Shown: positions 1-5,378 of the stretch, in pieces
How positions within the stretch are numbered: position 1 is the first letter of the stretch
Layout of the letters: the number at the start of each line of letters is the position of its first letter
Assembly (NCBI GenBank): GCA_003158365.1
Contig: PMIW01000190.1
Location: forward strand, 5,441 to 11,226
Reading direction: 5' to 3'
Length of the DNA: 5,786 nt
Source of the DNA: Ignavibacteriota bacterium
Lineage (GTDB): Bacteria; Bacteroidota; Ignavibacteria; Tepidaquicellales; Tepidaquicellaceae
The notes under the pieces: generated by a model
Told to the model about the DNA's origin: nothing
Database searches by the model: none
What the model saw: the letters and a program-made list of their open reading frames with translations, nothing else
Made by a program: the position numbers and the translations under genes

Positions 1-1
1 T

Positions 2-280
2 CCCGTGAATGATAAAATTGTATATTATTTTGTAACGATGGGATCTGATGCAAAGTTATTTTCGCTTGAACTGATGAAAGAACTTAGAGACAGAGGTATA
101 ATTTGTGAGACTGATTTTTTAAACAGGAGCGTAAAATCACAGATGAAAGAAGCAAACAAAATTGGTGCTGAAAACGTAATAGTGATAGGTGAAAACGAAA
201 TAAAAGATAGGAAATTCAGAATTAAAAATATGAAGGAAAGTGCGGAAATTGATGCAACTCCCGAATCATTATTGAGTTAA
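2..280 (+). CDS. hisS: Histidyl-tRNA synthetase, C-terminal fragment (5' truncated by window)
   Basis: This is the 3' end of a histidyl-tRNA synthetase, the class II enzyme that charges tRNA-His with histidine in the cytoplasm. About 92 residues are visible, and the frame is open to the left edge. They form the class IIa anticodon-binding (HGTP) domain: a strand YYFVTMG, the helix SLELMKELRDRGI, then ETDFLNRSVKSQMKEANKIGA and the strand NVIVIGENEI. The GENE-x(5)-FRIKNM stretch matches the usual 'G..E...g.v.vk.m' ending. The catalytic motifs 1-3 lie upstream, outside the window. The GTG at position 5 is an internal Val codon, not a start, because the domain is already under way there. The gene ends in TAA, 19 bases before the next gene. 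Identification rests on the domain pattern alone but is quite specific. Confidence 0.88.
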   Translation, partial: PVNDKIVYYFVTMGSDAKLFSLELMKELRDRGIICETDFLNRSVKSQMKEANKIGAENVIVIGENEIKDRKFRIKNMKESAEIDATPESLLS

Positions 281-299
281 TATTAATAATTAATCATTT

Positions 300-707
300 A
301 TGCGAACAAAACAAGTACGTCCTGAACGGAAAGAATTTGAATACGAGTTATATATATCCAGGGAATTTGACAGGACTTCAAAGAAAGAATTTGTTTTATT
401 TGATTTCAGAACTACGAAGGTATTCGAATATTTTATTTATAAGATAAATGTTTTTGAAAAGATAAATCTTGATAAGAAAGAGCTTAATTTCAGAGTGGAG
501 GGGCTTTCCGCACCGAAGATTTCACTTTCAAATCCCGGGTTTGCTAATTATCAGTACAAGTTATTTGAATTTAAAAATTCGGATTATGATTTGAAATTAA
601 CGAAACCGGGCATTGAAAAGAACAATTTTAAGCTGAAGATTAATAAAAATAACATAAAAATACTGAAAGAGCCTGCAAACAAGTTTATTAAAATTATATT
701 AAATTAA
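300..707 (+). CDS. Hypothetical protein, Lys/Phe-rich, with 24-residue internal repeat
   Basis: I do not recognise this 135-residue protein. It has no signal peptide and no membrane segment, so it is probably cytoplasmic. It is strongly basic, rich in Lys, Phe, Ile and Asn, and contains no Cys, His or Trp, which argues against a metal or thiol enzyme. The second half alternates hydrophobic and charged residues, as in beta strands. Two segments resemble each other with a 24-residue period: L76-S-N-P-G with YKL at 86-88 and KN at 92-93, and L100-T-K-P-G with FKL at 110-112 and KN at 116-117. ATG at 300 is the only methionine and has no Shine-Dalgarno. The final TAA overlaps the lgt ATG by one base (TAATG), suggesting translational coupling. 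It is probably real, given the clean open frame and the snug fit between hisS and lgt. Its function is unknown. Confidence 0.7.
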   Translation: MRTKQVRPERKEFEYELYISREFDRTSKKEFVLFDFRTTKVFEYFIYKINVFEKINLDKKELNFRVEGLSAPKISLSNPGFANYQYKLFEFKNSDYDLKLTKPGIEKNNFKLKINKNNIKILKEPANKFIKIILN

Positions 708-1501
708 TGTATCCGAAATTATTTGAAATAGGACCGATACCTGTATACAGCTACGGTCTGATGCTGGGTATTGCATTTTTAGTAGCGAGTACGATATTTT
801 CAAAAGAACTGAAGCGATTAAATATAGAAGAGAATATTGGCATTACCATAACTTTTATTTCTATTATCTGCGGAATAGTCGGCAGCAAGATTTTTTATAT
901 AATAGAGGAATGGAATTTCGGAACGGGAAATTCATTATCATATTATCTGACTCCCGATAATCTCTTTTCCCCTGCCGGGCTGACGTTTTACGGAGGTGTA
1001 ATTTTATCGATTGCTGTAATTTATTTTTACTGCAGGAAGAAAAATGTCCGGATGCTCCGCATACTGGATGCCATGGCTCCGGCAGCTGCGATTGGTTATG
1101 GAATAGCACGAATCGGATGCCATTTATCAGGTGACGGATGTTACGGAACTGACGTGAACGGTACATTCTGGGAATTTCTTGGGTTCAGCTATTCAAAAGG
1201 CATTGTAGCCACAAAAGTTGGAGAACTGGTACACCCTACATCACTTTACGAGCTTGCATTTGCAGTTATTGCATTTTTTATTCTATGGTCATTAAGGAAA
1301 AAAATGAGATACAACGGCCAGCTTTTTTATATTTATCTTATATTAGCGGGAATCCCGAGACTTTTAGTGGAATTTATCAGGTTAAATCCCAGGATAATAT
1401 TCGGATTAAGCCAGGCACAAATTATATCGATAATAATGATTATTGCAGGTACAGTTATGCTTTATATAAATAAAAATAAAGGCAGGACCGGAATTAATTA
1501 G
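707..1501 (+). CDS. lgt: Prolipoprotein diacylglyceryl transferase
   Basis: Lgt is the inner-membrane enzyme that moves diacylglycerol from phosphatidylglycerol to the lipobox cysteine of prolipoproteins, the first step of lipoprotein maturation. The 264 residues are typical for the family and contain about seven hydrophobic segments (e.g. roughly 14-32, 46-66, 92-108, 185-196, 204-220 and 236-254). Family landmarks are visible: Y16-G-L-M near the N-terminus; G-L-T-F-Y95-G-G; the signature A-R135-I-G-C-H-L-S-G-D-G-C-Y-G; H176-P-T-S-L-Y-E; and P-R218-L-L-V-E-F-I-R. R135 and R218 correspond to E. coli Arg143 and Arg239, which are essential there. Y95 replaces E. coli His103 and C138 replaces Asn146, substitutions I believe occur in other Lgt lineages. 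The start overlaps the preceding stop by one base. A methyltransferase follows 14 bases after the TAG. Confidence 0.96.
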   Translation: MYPKLFEIGPIPVYSYGLMLGIAFLVASTIFSKELKRLNIEENIGITITFISIICGIVGSKIFYIIEEWNFGTGNSLSYYLTPDNLFSPAGLTFYGGVILSIAVIYFYCRKKNVRMLRILDAMAPAAAIGYGIARIGCHLSGDGCYGTDVNGTFWEFLGFSYSKGIVATKVGELVHPTSLYELAFAVIAFFILWSLRKKMRYNGQLFYIYLILAGIPRLLVEFIRLNPRIIFGLSQAQIISIIMIIAGTVMLYINKNKGRTGIN

Positions 1502-1515
1502 CTTAAAGATACTGA

Positions 1516-2523
1516 ATGAAATCCCTGTTTATATTAAAAGAATTAAAAATGAATTTATTAAGACTGCTGAAAAGATCTACAAGAAAATCGCTTGATTATT
1601 TTTTACTGCCTGTAGTGTATGTATCTGCATTGATTTTCAGATATATCAGAAATTCAGATGCAACATTTTCGGTTTTTAAAAAATGCAAAAAGGTACTTTT
1701 AAAAGTCGGAATATATCCCCTAGTTGACCAGTATTATGAACCGCTTTTTCATCCAAGGCACTTTCACAAATCAACAAGACAGGACAGATTCCTGCCGGGA
1801 TTAAATTTAAATGATGATAAACAGTTAGAATTCATAAATTCATTAAAGTACACCGAAGAACTTGATTCACTTCCTGCTGAAAAAGGAAATGAGAATGAGT
1901 TTTATTATAATAATGATATATTCGGAGGAGCGGATGCTCAGATATACTATCAGATTTTAAGAACATATAAGCCAAAAAATATAATTGAAATAGGTTCCGG
2001 TCTTTCAACAATGCTGGCATTTGAAGCATTAAAGAACAATAAAAAGGAAGATTCGAATTATTCCTGTAATTTCACCTGTATCGAACCGTACGAAATACCC
2101 TGGCTCGAGAGCAGACAGGAAATAAAATTAATGAGAGAAAGAGTCGAATTGATTGATAAGGATATATTTAAATCATTAAGTATAAATGACATACTTTTTA
2201 TAGATTCTTCACATGTCATCAGGCCTCAGGGAGACGTGCTATCAATATATCTGGAAATCCTTCCGCTTATAAAACAGGGAGTACTTGTACACATTCACGA
2301 TATCTGCACGCCGAAGGATTATTATGACATTGAACTTGACAATTTTCATTTTTTCAATGAGCAGTACCTGCTGGAGGCATTTTTATCATTTAACAGTGAT
2401 TTTGAGATTTTATCTGCAAGTAACTATCTCTCCTACCATTATTTCGATGAATTAAAGAAAAAATGTCCTATATTAAGTTACGAGAGAGGACTTGGTTCAT
2501 TCTGGATAAGGCGAAAACAGTAG
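1516..2523 (+). CDS. Class I SAM-dependent methyltransferase (Methyltransf_24 type)
   Basis: This 335-residue protein is a Rossmann-fold methyltransferase with an unknown substrate. The SAM site reads I-I-E158-I-G160-S-G162-L-S-T (motif I). An acidic residue at the end of strand beta2 follows (C-I-E190-P-Y), then I-L-F-I-D230-S-S-H and G-V-L-V-H-I-H261-D262. The tail F-F-N-E-Q-Y-L-L-E-A-F-L and G-S-F-W-I-R-R are features I recall from a family of about 300-residue bacterial methyltransferases often found in glycan or surface-polymer loci. The N-terminal 120 residues are a family-specific extension with Y-Y-E-P-L-F and F-L-P-G-L-N-L-N. A short hydrophobic stretch at about 29-43 could rest on the membrane. 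A later ATG at 1549 is an alternative start; neither has a Shine-Dalgarno. The gene lies 14 bases after lgt, probably cotranscribed. The next gene begins 105 bases downstream behind its own promoter. Confidence 0.85.
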   Translation: MKSLFILKELKMNLLRLLKRSTRKSLDYFLLPVVYVSALIFRYIRNSDATFSVFKKCKKVLLKVGIYPLVDQYYEPLFHPRHFHKSTRQDRFLPGLNLNDDKQLEFINSLKYTEELDSLPAEKGNENEFYYNNDIFGGADAQIYYQILRTYKPKNIIEIGSGLSTMLAFEALKNNKKEDSNYSCNFTCIEPYEIPWLESRQEIKLMRERVELIDKDIFKSLSINDILFIDSSHVIRPQGDVLSIYLEILPLIKQGVLVHIHDICTPKDYYDIELDNFHFFNEQYLLEAFLSFNSDFEILSASNYLSYHYFDELKKKCPILSYERGLGSFWIRRKQ

Positions 2524-2542
2524 TATTTTAATTGTTTGCAGG

Positions 2543-2574
2543 GGATATTTAAGATTTTGTAATGACAAATATCC
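2543..2574. repeat. 8-bp perfect inverted repeat upstream of the rpmH promoter
   Basis: GGATATTT (2543-2550) and AAATATCC (2567-2574) are exact reverse complements separated by 16 bases. The right arm ends one base before the -35-like TTGAAA. No T-run follows, so it is a poor intrinsic terminator for the upstream methyltransferase transcript. Its position would suit an operator or activator site. In sequence this AT-rich, an 8-bp match can arise by chance. Confidence 0.4.
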
Positions 2575-2603
2575 TTGAAAACTTTTAAAAAAAAGGTTAT
2601 ATT
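2575..2603 (+). promoter_or_regulatory. Predicted sigma70-type promoter for rpmH-rnpA-yidD-yidC
   Basis: TTGAAA at 2575-2580 (five of six against TTGACA) and TATATT at 2598-2603 (five of six against TATAAT) are separated by exactly 17 bases. The expected start near 2610 leaves a leader of about 20 bases before the L34 ATG. It sits in the only sizeable non-coding gap of the window, just ahead of a ribosomal protein gene, where a promoter is expected. Chance matches are common in AT-rich DNA. The alternative TTTG / TAnnTTTG Bacteroidota promoter was looked for here and does not fit. Confidence 0.55.
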
Positions 2604-2628
2604 TAAGTTTATAATTTTAAATTTTAAG

Positions 2629-2784
2629 ATGAAAAGAACATATCAACCGAGCAATACGAAGAGAAAAAATAAACACGGATTTCGTGAAAGAATGTCAACA
2701 AAAAACGGCAGAAAAGTTCTATCGAGAAGAAGAGCTAAAGGAAGAAAAAGACTGACTGTCAGCGACGAATTCACACGCGTGTAA
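2629..2784 (+). CDS. rpmH: 50S ribosomal protein L34
   Basis: L34 is a very small, highly basic protein of the large ribosomal subunit. The 51 residues show the whole family pattern: M-K-R-T-Y-Q-P-S-N at the start, K-H-G-F-R-E-R-M at 15-22, T-K-N-G-R-K-V-L at 24-31, and R-R-R-A-K-G-R-K-R-L to residue 42. The tail L-T-V-S-D-E-F is longer than in E. coli (46 residues) and resembles the tails I recall from Bacteroidota. ATG 2629 is chosen because family members begin M-K-R-T. The frame is open further upstream to a TTG at 2575, but that would add 18 unrelated residues and coincides with the predicted -35 box. There is no Shine-Dalgarno; the leader is nearly all A and T. rnpA follows after 17 bases, the conserved bacterial order. 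Confidence 0.97.
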   Translation: MKRTYQPSNTKRKNKHGFRERMSTKNGRKVLSRRRAKGRKRLTVSDEFTRV

Positions 2785-2801
2785 CAAATTAAATAATTAC
2801 T

Positions 2802-3245
2802 TTGACTAAGGTAAACGGTATTCACTGTTTAAAAAAGAATGAAATAATAAGGGGATACAATTCTTTTAAAAATATCTTAGTCGATTCGAAGATAATAAAT
2901 AATACTTTTTTACGGCTCAATATTCAGGTTAAAGAAGAGATAAAAGAAAACGGGGAAATACAAATTATAAAAGACCCACTAAACAATGTTAAAGTGGGTT
3001 TTGTTGTTTCAAAGAGGTTTGTAAGAAAAGCCACAATGAGGAACAGGCTGAAAAGGCTGGCAAGAGAAGCATACAGGCTGAACAAAAATATTCTGAATGT
3101 ACCTGAGAAATTTCAGGTAAAAATACTTTTAGGATTTAATGAATCTTATAAAGAAAATTTCAAAAACCTTGATTTGATTATTATGAATGCTAATATGAGA
3201 ACTATGCTGCTGAAAGTAACGGATTTTTTAAATAAAAGAAAATAA
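2802..3245 (+). CDS. rnpA: Ribonuclease P protein component
   Basis: RnpA binds the catalytic RNase P RNA and helps it remove 5' leaders from pre-tRNAs. The diagnostic RNR-type motif is present: V-G-F-V-V-S-K at 65-71, then M-R80-N-R-L-K84-R85-L-A-R88-E-A. At 147 residues it is longer than the usual 110-125. The excess lies mainly in a charged segment at about 42-62 (V-K-E-E-I-K-E-N-G-E), between the first strand and V-G-F-V-V-S. The start is TTG at 2802. An in-frame TAA at 2790-2792 blocks any extension upstream, and the next in-frame ATG (3036) falls inside the RNR motif, so TTG is effectively forced. No Shine-Dalgarno is seen. yidD starts one base after the stop. A terminator-like hairpin lies inside the gene (2971-3002). 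Confidence 0.95.
   Translation: MTKVNGIHCLKKNEIIRGYNSFKNILVDSKIINNTFLRLNIQVKEEIKENGEIQIIKDPLNNVKVGFVVSKRFVRKATMRNRLKRLAREAYRLNKNILNVPEKFQVKILLGFNESYKENFKNLDLIIMNANMRTMLLKVTDFLNKRK
2971..3002 (+). other. Terminator-like hairpin inside rnpA
   Basis: AAGACCCACT (2971-2980) pairs with AGTGGGTTTT (2993-3002) over ten positions with one G-U pair and four G-C pairs. Inside this, AAC (2982-2984) can pair with GTT (2988-2990) around a three-base loop. The sequence then continues T-rich (TTGTTGTTTC to 3010). It looks like a Rho-independent terminator or attenuator, but it encodes RnpA residues 57-67. Whether it acts on transcription is unknown, and the downstream genes must still be expressed. Confidence 0.4.
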
Positions 3246-3246
3246 T

Positions 3247-3483
3247 TTGTCGATAGTTTTAATATATATAATAAAATTTTATCAGAAGTTCATATCACCG
3301 GGTCTGCCGAAGTCATGCAGGTTTTACCCGACCTGCTCGAGTTATTTTATCGAGGCGCTTCAAAAAAGAGGATTCTTCACCGGATTTTATCTCGGCGTGA
3401 AGAGGATTTTGAAATGCAATCCCTTTTTCGATGGAGGATTTGACCCTGTTCCGGAAAAATTAATAATGAAAAAAATCAATTAA
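3247..3483 (+). CDS. yidD: Membrane protein insertion efficiency factor YidD
   Basis: YidD is a small, inner-membrane-associated protein that assists YidC-dependent membrane protein insertion; its gene commonly sits between rnpA and yidC. The 78 residues carry the full family core: I-K-F-Y-Q-K-F-I-S-P-G at 9-19, C24-R-F-Y-P-T-C30-S-S-Y, G-F-Y-L-G-V-K-R-I-L-K-C57-N-P, and G-G-F-D-P-V-P at 63-69. All three conserved cysteines are present. An N-terminal hydrophobic, amphipathic helix fits membrane association. The start is TTG at 3247. An in-frame TAA at 3229-3231 and the lack of any ATG or GTG before the conserved core make it the only reasonable choice. It begins one base after the rnpA stop and ends eight bases before yidC, which suggests translational coupling. 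Confidence 0.95.
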   Translation: MSIVLIYIIKFYQKFISPGLPKSCRFYPTCSSYFIEALQKRGFFTGFYLGVKRILKCNPFFDGGFDPVPEKLIMKKIN

Positions 3484-3491
3484 AGAATATA

Positions 3492-5378
3492 ATGGATAAA
3501 AAAACTGTTTATGCATTTGTTATAATCGGAGTAATTTTAATAGCCTGGCTTATGTGGACATCGAACCAGCAGAAAAAGCCGGTTCAGAACGCAGCACCGA
3601 AGGACACTACAAAAACTACGGTTGTCGATACTGCAAAGACAATTAAACAGCCTGTCAAAGATAAGGAAAAAGTTACTTTAAAAGAAACATCCGATACACT
3701 TAAAAGCGATACACTGCTGAATGAATTCGGAAATTCCTTTATAAGAAATTCGATTCTGAATCTAATAAATGAACCGGAAGGGAAAGAAAAGATTATAATG
3801 CTGCAAAATAAAGTGGCATACATGGAATTCACGAATTACGGCGGTACTATAAAAAAATTCATAACGAGAAATTTTAAAGCTTATAACGGCGATACACTGC
3901 AGTTAATAAACTGGAAAAAAGGGAAAGAATTAAATTTAATTTTCACTTCGAACGAAGGAAAATCCATTAATACAAAAGACCTTGTATTCGAAACAAATTA
4001 TAAGGAATGGGAAAGGGTTGACCTCGAAAGTAAAAAGGATTTCAAGATAAAATATGAGCTGAATGTAGGCGGTGACAGTACAAGAAAAATTATAAAGACA
4101 TATACGTTTAAGCCGGATTCATATGAGTTTCAGGTTGATTTTGAAATCGTGAATGCGGGAAAATTCATATCACGCAATGAATACCAGGTAGTGTGGGGTT
4201 CATCGCTGAATCTTTCGGAATACCTGAGCACGGAGGAAGCGACTTTCTCGGAAAGTTATGCATATTCAGGCGGTGAAATAGAAACTTTTACCGCGAAGAA
4301 ATTTGCAAATGAATACAACGAGCAGGAAGACAACAAGAAATTCAGCACTCCGACCGATTTTGTAAGCACGAGAAATAAATATTTCGGAATATTTATAATC
4401 CCGGTTGACAGAAAAGGCGACGGTGCATATTTAACTGGATATAAAGAACACCTGCCGAATGAAGGCGTAAAGAACAATTATTCAATCGGGATGAGAATGG
4501 AAATCAAGAATGATAAGTTAGAGAAATCATCATTCCAGATTTTAATTACGCCGATTGATTACAACCTGCTTACAGCTTATAATAAGGACCTGGAAAAAAC
4601 GATGAGGTTCTCGCTTGATTTTATTGTGAGACCGATTGCACAATATTTTATAATTCCGTTCTTTACATTCCTGCATAAGTTTATTCCAAATTACGGACTT
4701 GTTATAATAATTTTTGCAATTGTACTTAAGATTATTCTTAATCCTCTTACTAAAAAGCAGATGTCTTCGATGAAGAAAATGGGACAATTGAATCCGAAGA
4801 TGACTGCCATTAAGGAAAAGTATAAAGACGATCCGACTAAGATGAACAAGATGATAATGAATTTATACAAGGAGGAGAAAATAAATCCTGCAGGCGGGTG
4901 TCTGCCATTGATTTTACAGCTGCCAATATTATACGCACTATTCGGTGTGTTCCGCTCCACGATTGAACTCAGGCAGCAGCCATTCATCTTGTGGATAAAG
5001 GATTTATCCGCACCTGATGTGATTTTACAATTGCCATTTAAAATTCCGATAATTGGTATCAGCCAGATTGCAGGACTTGCGGCGCTGATGGGTATAACAA
5101 TGTTCATTCAGCAGAAGATGACAGTAACAGACCCGAAGCAGAAAGCGATGGTTTATTTCATGCCGATAATGCTGACACTTTTATTCTTTAGTTTCCCGTC
5201 AGGCTTGAATTTATATTATTTTGTATTTAACCTGCTTTCGATAGGTCAGCAGTATTATCAGACAAAGATTAAAAAGCCGGATCCGGAAGAGGAAAAGAAA
5301 CCTGCCAAGCCGGGATTCTTTGAGAATTTAATGAAGAAAAGCGAAGAAATCCGCAAATCAAAAAGCAAAAGACGTTGA
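3492..5378 (+). CDS. yidC: Membrane protein insertase YidC (Oxa1/Alb3 family)
   Basis: YidC inserts and folds inner-membrane proteins, alone or with SecYEG. The 628 residues give an N-terminal membrane anchor (about 6-23), a Lys/Thr/Asp-rich linker (24-75), a large beta-rich periplasmic domain (about 90-365), and the conserved C-terminal insertase core. The core shows F-A-I-V-L-K413-I-I-L-N-P-L-T, the cytoplasmic hairpin with L-N-P-K-M-T-A-I-K-E-K-Y, N-P-A-G468-G-C-L-P-L-I-L-Q-L-P-I, L-W-I-K-D-L-S-A-P-D, V-T-D-P-K-Q-K, and F568-P-S-G-L-N-L-Y-Y. K413 stands where E. coli has the groove Arg366, keeping the positive charge. The tail after about 590 is rich in Lys, Glu and Pro and ends K-S-K-R-R, which may contact ribosomes. 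The length exceeds E. coli (548), as is usual in Bacteroidota-like YidC. The ATG lacks a clear Shine-Dalgarno. Confidence 0.97.
   Translation: MDKKTVYAFVIIGVILIAWLMWTSNQQKKPVQNAAPKDTTKTTVVDTAKTIKQPVKDKEKVTLKETSDTLKSDTLLNEFGNSFIRNSILNLINEPEGKEKIIMLQNKVAYMEFTNYGGTIKKFITRNFKAYNGDTLQLINWKKGKELNLIFTSNEGKSINTKDLVFETNYKEWERVDLESKKDFKIKYELNVGGDSTRKIIKTYTFKPDSYEFQVDFEIVNAGKFISRNEYQVVWGSSLNLSEYLSTEEATFSESYAYSGGEIETFTAKKFANEYNEQEDNKKFSTPTDFVSTRNKYFGIFIIPVDRKGDGAYLTGYKEHLPNEGVKNNYSIGMRMEIKNDKLEKSSFQILITPIDYNLLTAYNKDLEKTMRFSLDFIVRPIAQYFIIPFFTFLHKFIPNYGLVIIIFAIVLKIILNPLTKKQMSSMKKMGQLNPKMTAIKEKYKDDPTKMNKMIMNLYKEEKINPAGGCLPLILQLPILYALFGVFRSTIELRQQPFILWIKDLSAPDVILQLPFKIPIIGISQIAGLAALMGITMFIQQKMTVTDPKQKAMVYFMPIMLTLLFFSFPSGLNLYYFVFNLLSIGQQYYQTKIKKPDPEEEKKPAKPGFFENLMKKSEEIRKSKSKRR

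Noticed and set aside
5..280. GTG at position 5 as the start of a separate 91-residue protein
   Set aside because: The sequence is the continuing anticodon-binding domain of HisRS and the frame is open to the left edge. GTG is an internal Val codon.
864..1166. Minus-strand open frame of 100 codons opposite lgt
   Set aside because: It lies entirely within the well-supported lgt gene and has no recognisable domain. It is a shadow of the coding strand.
1285..1473. Plus-strand 62-codon open frame inside lgt
   Set aside because: It is out of frame within lgt, whose motifs (P-R218-L-L-V-E) are encoded through the same stretch.
2575..2628. TTG 2575 as an rpmH start giving a 69-residue L34
   Set aside because: L34 proteins begin M-K-R-T, which matches ATG 2629. 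The 18 extra residues resemble nothing in the family, and the TTG is part of the predicted -35 element.
2524..2628. Bacteroidota-type promoter (TTTG ... TAnnTTTG) or an oriC upstream of rpmH
   Set aside because: TTTG occurs at 2535 and 2556, but no TAnnTTTG exists at the right spacing. The gap contains no DnaA boxes or dnaA gene, so there is no origin evidence here.
3690..3900. Recurring CGATACACT words in the yidC linker region
   Set aside because: Three scattered copies encode Asp-Thr-Leu in a low-complexity linker. There is no regular spacing or extended similarity, so this is codon reuse rather than a DNA repeat.
4691..5107. Minus-strand open frame of 138 codons opposite yidC
   Set aside because: It mirrors the conserved YidC insertase core. 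Its apparent hydrophobicity comes from the codon composition of membrane segments on the other strand, and there is no family match.
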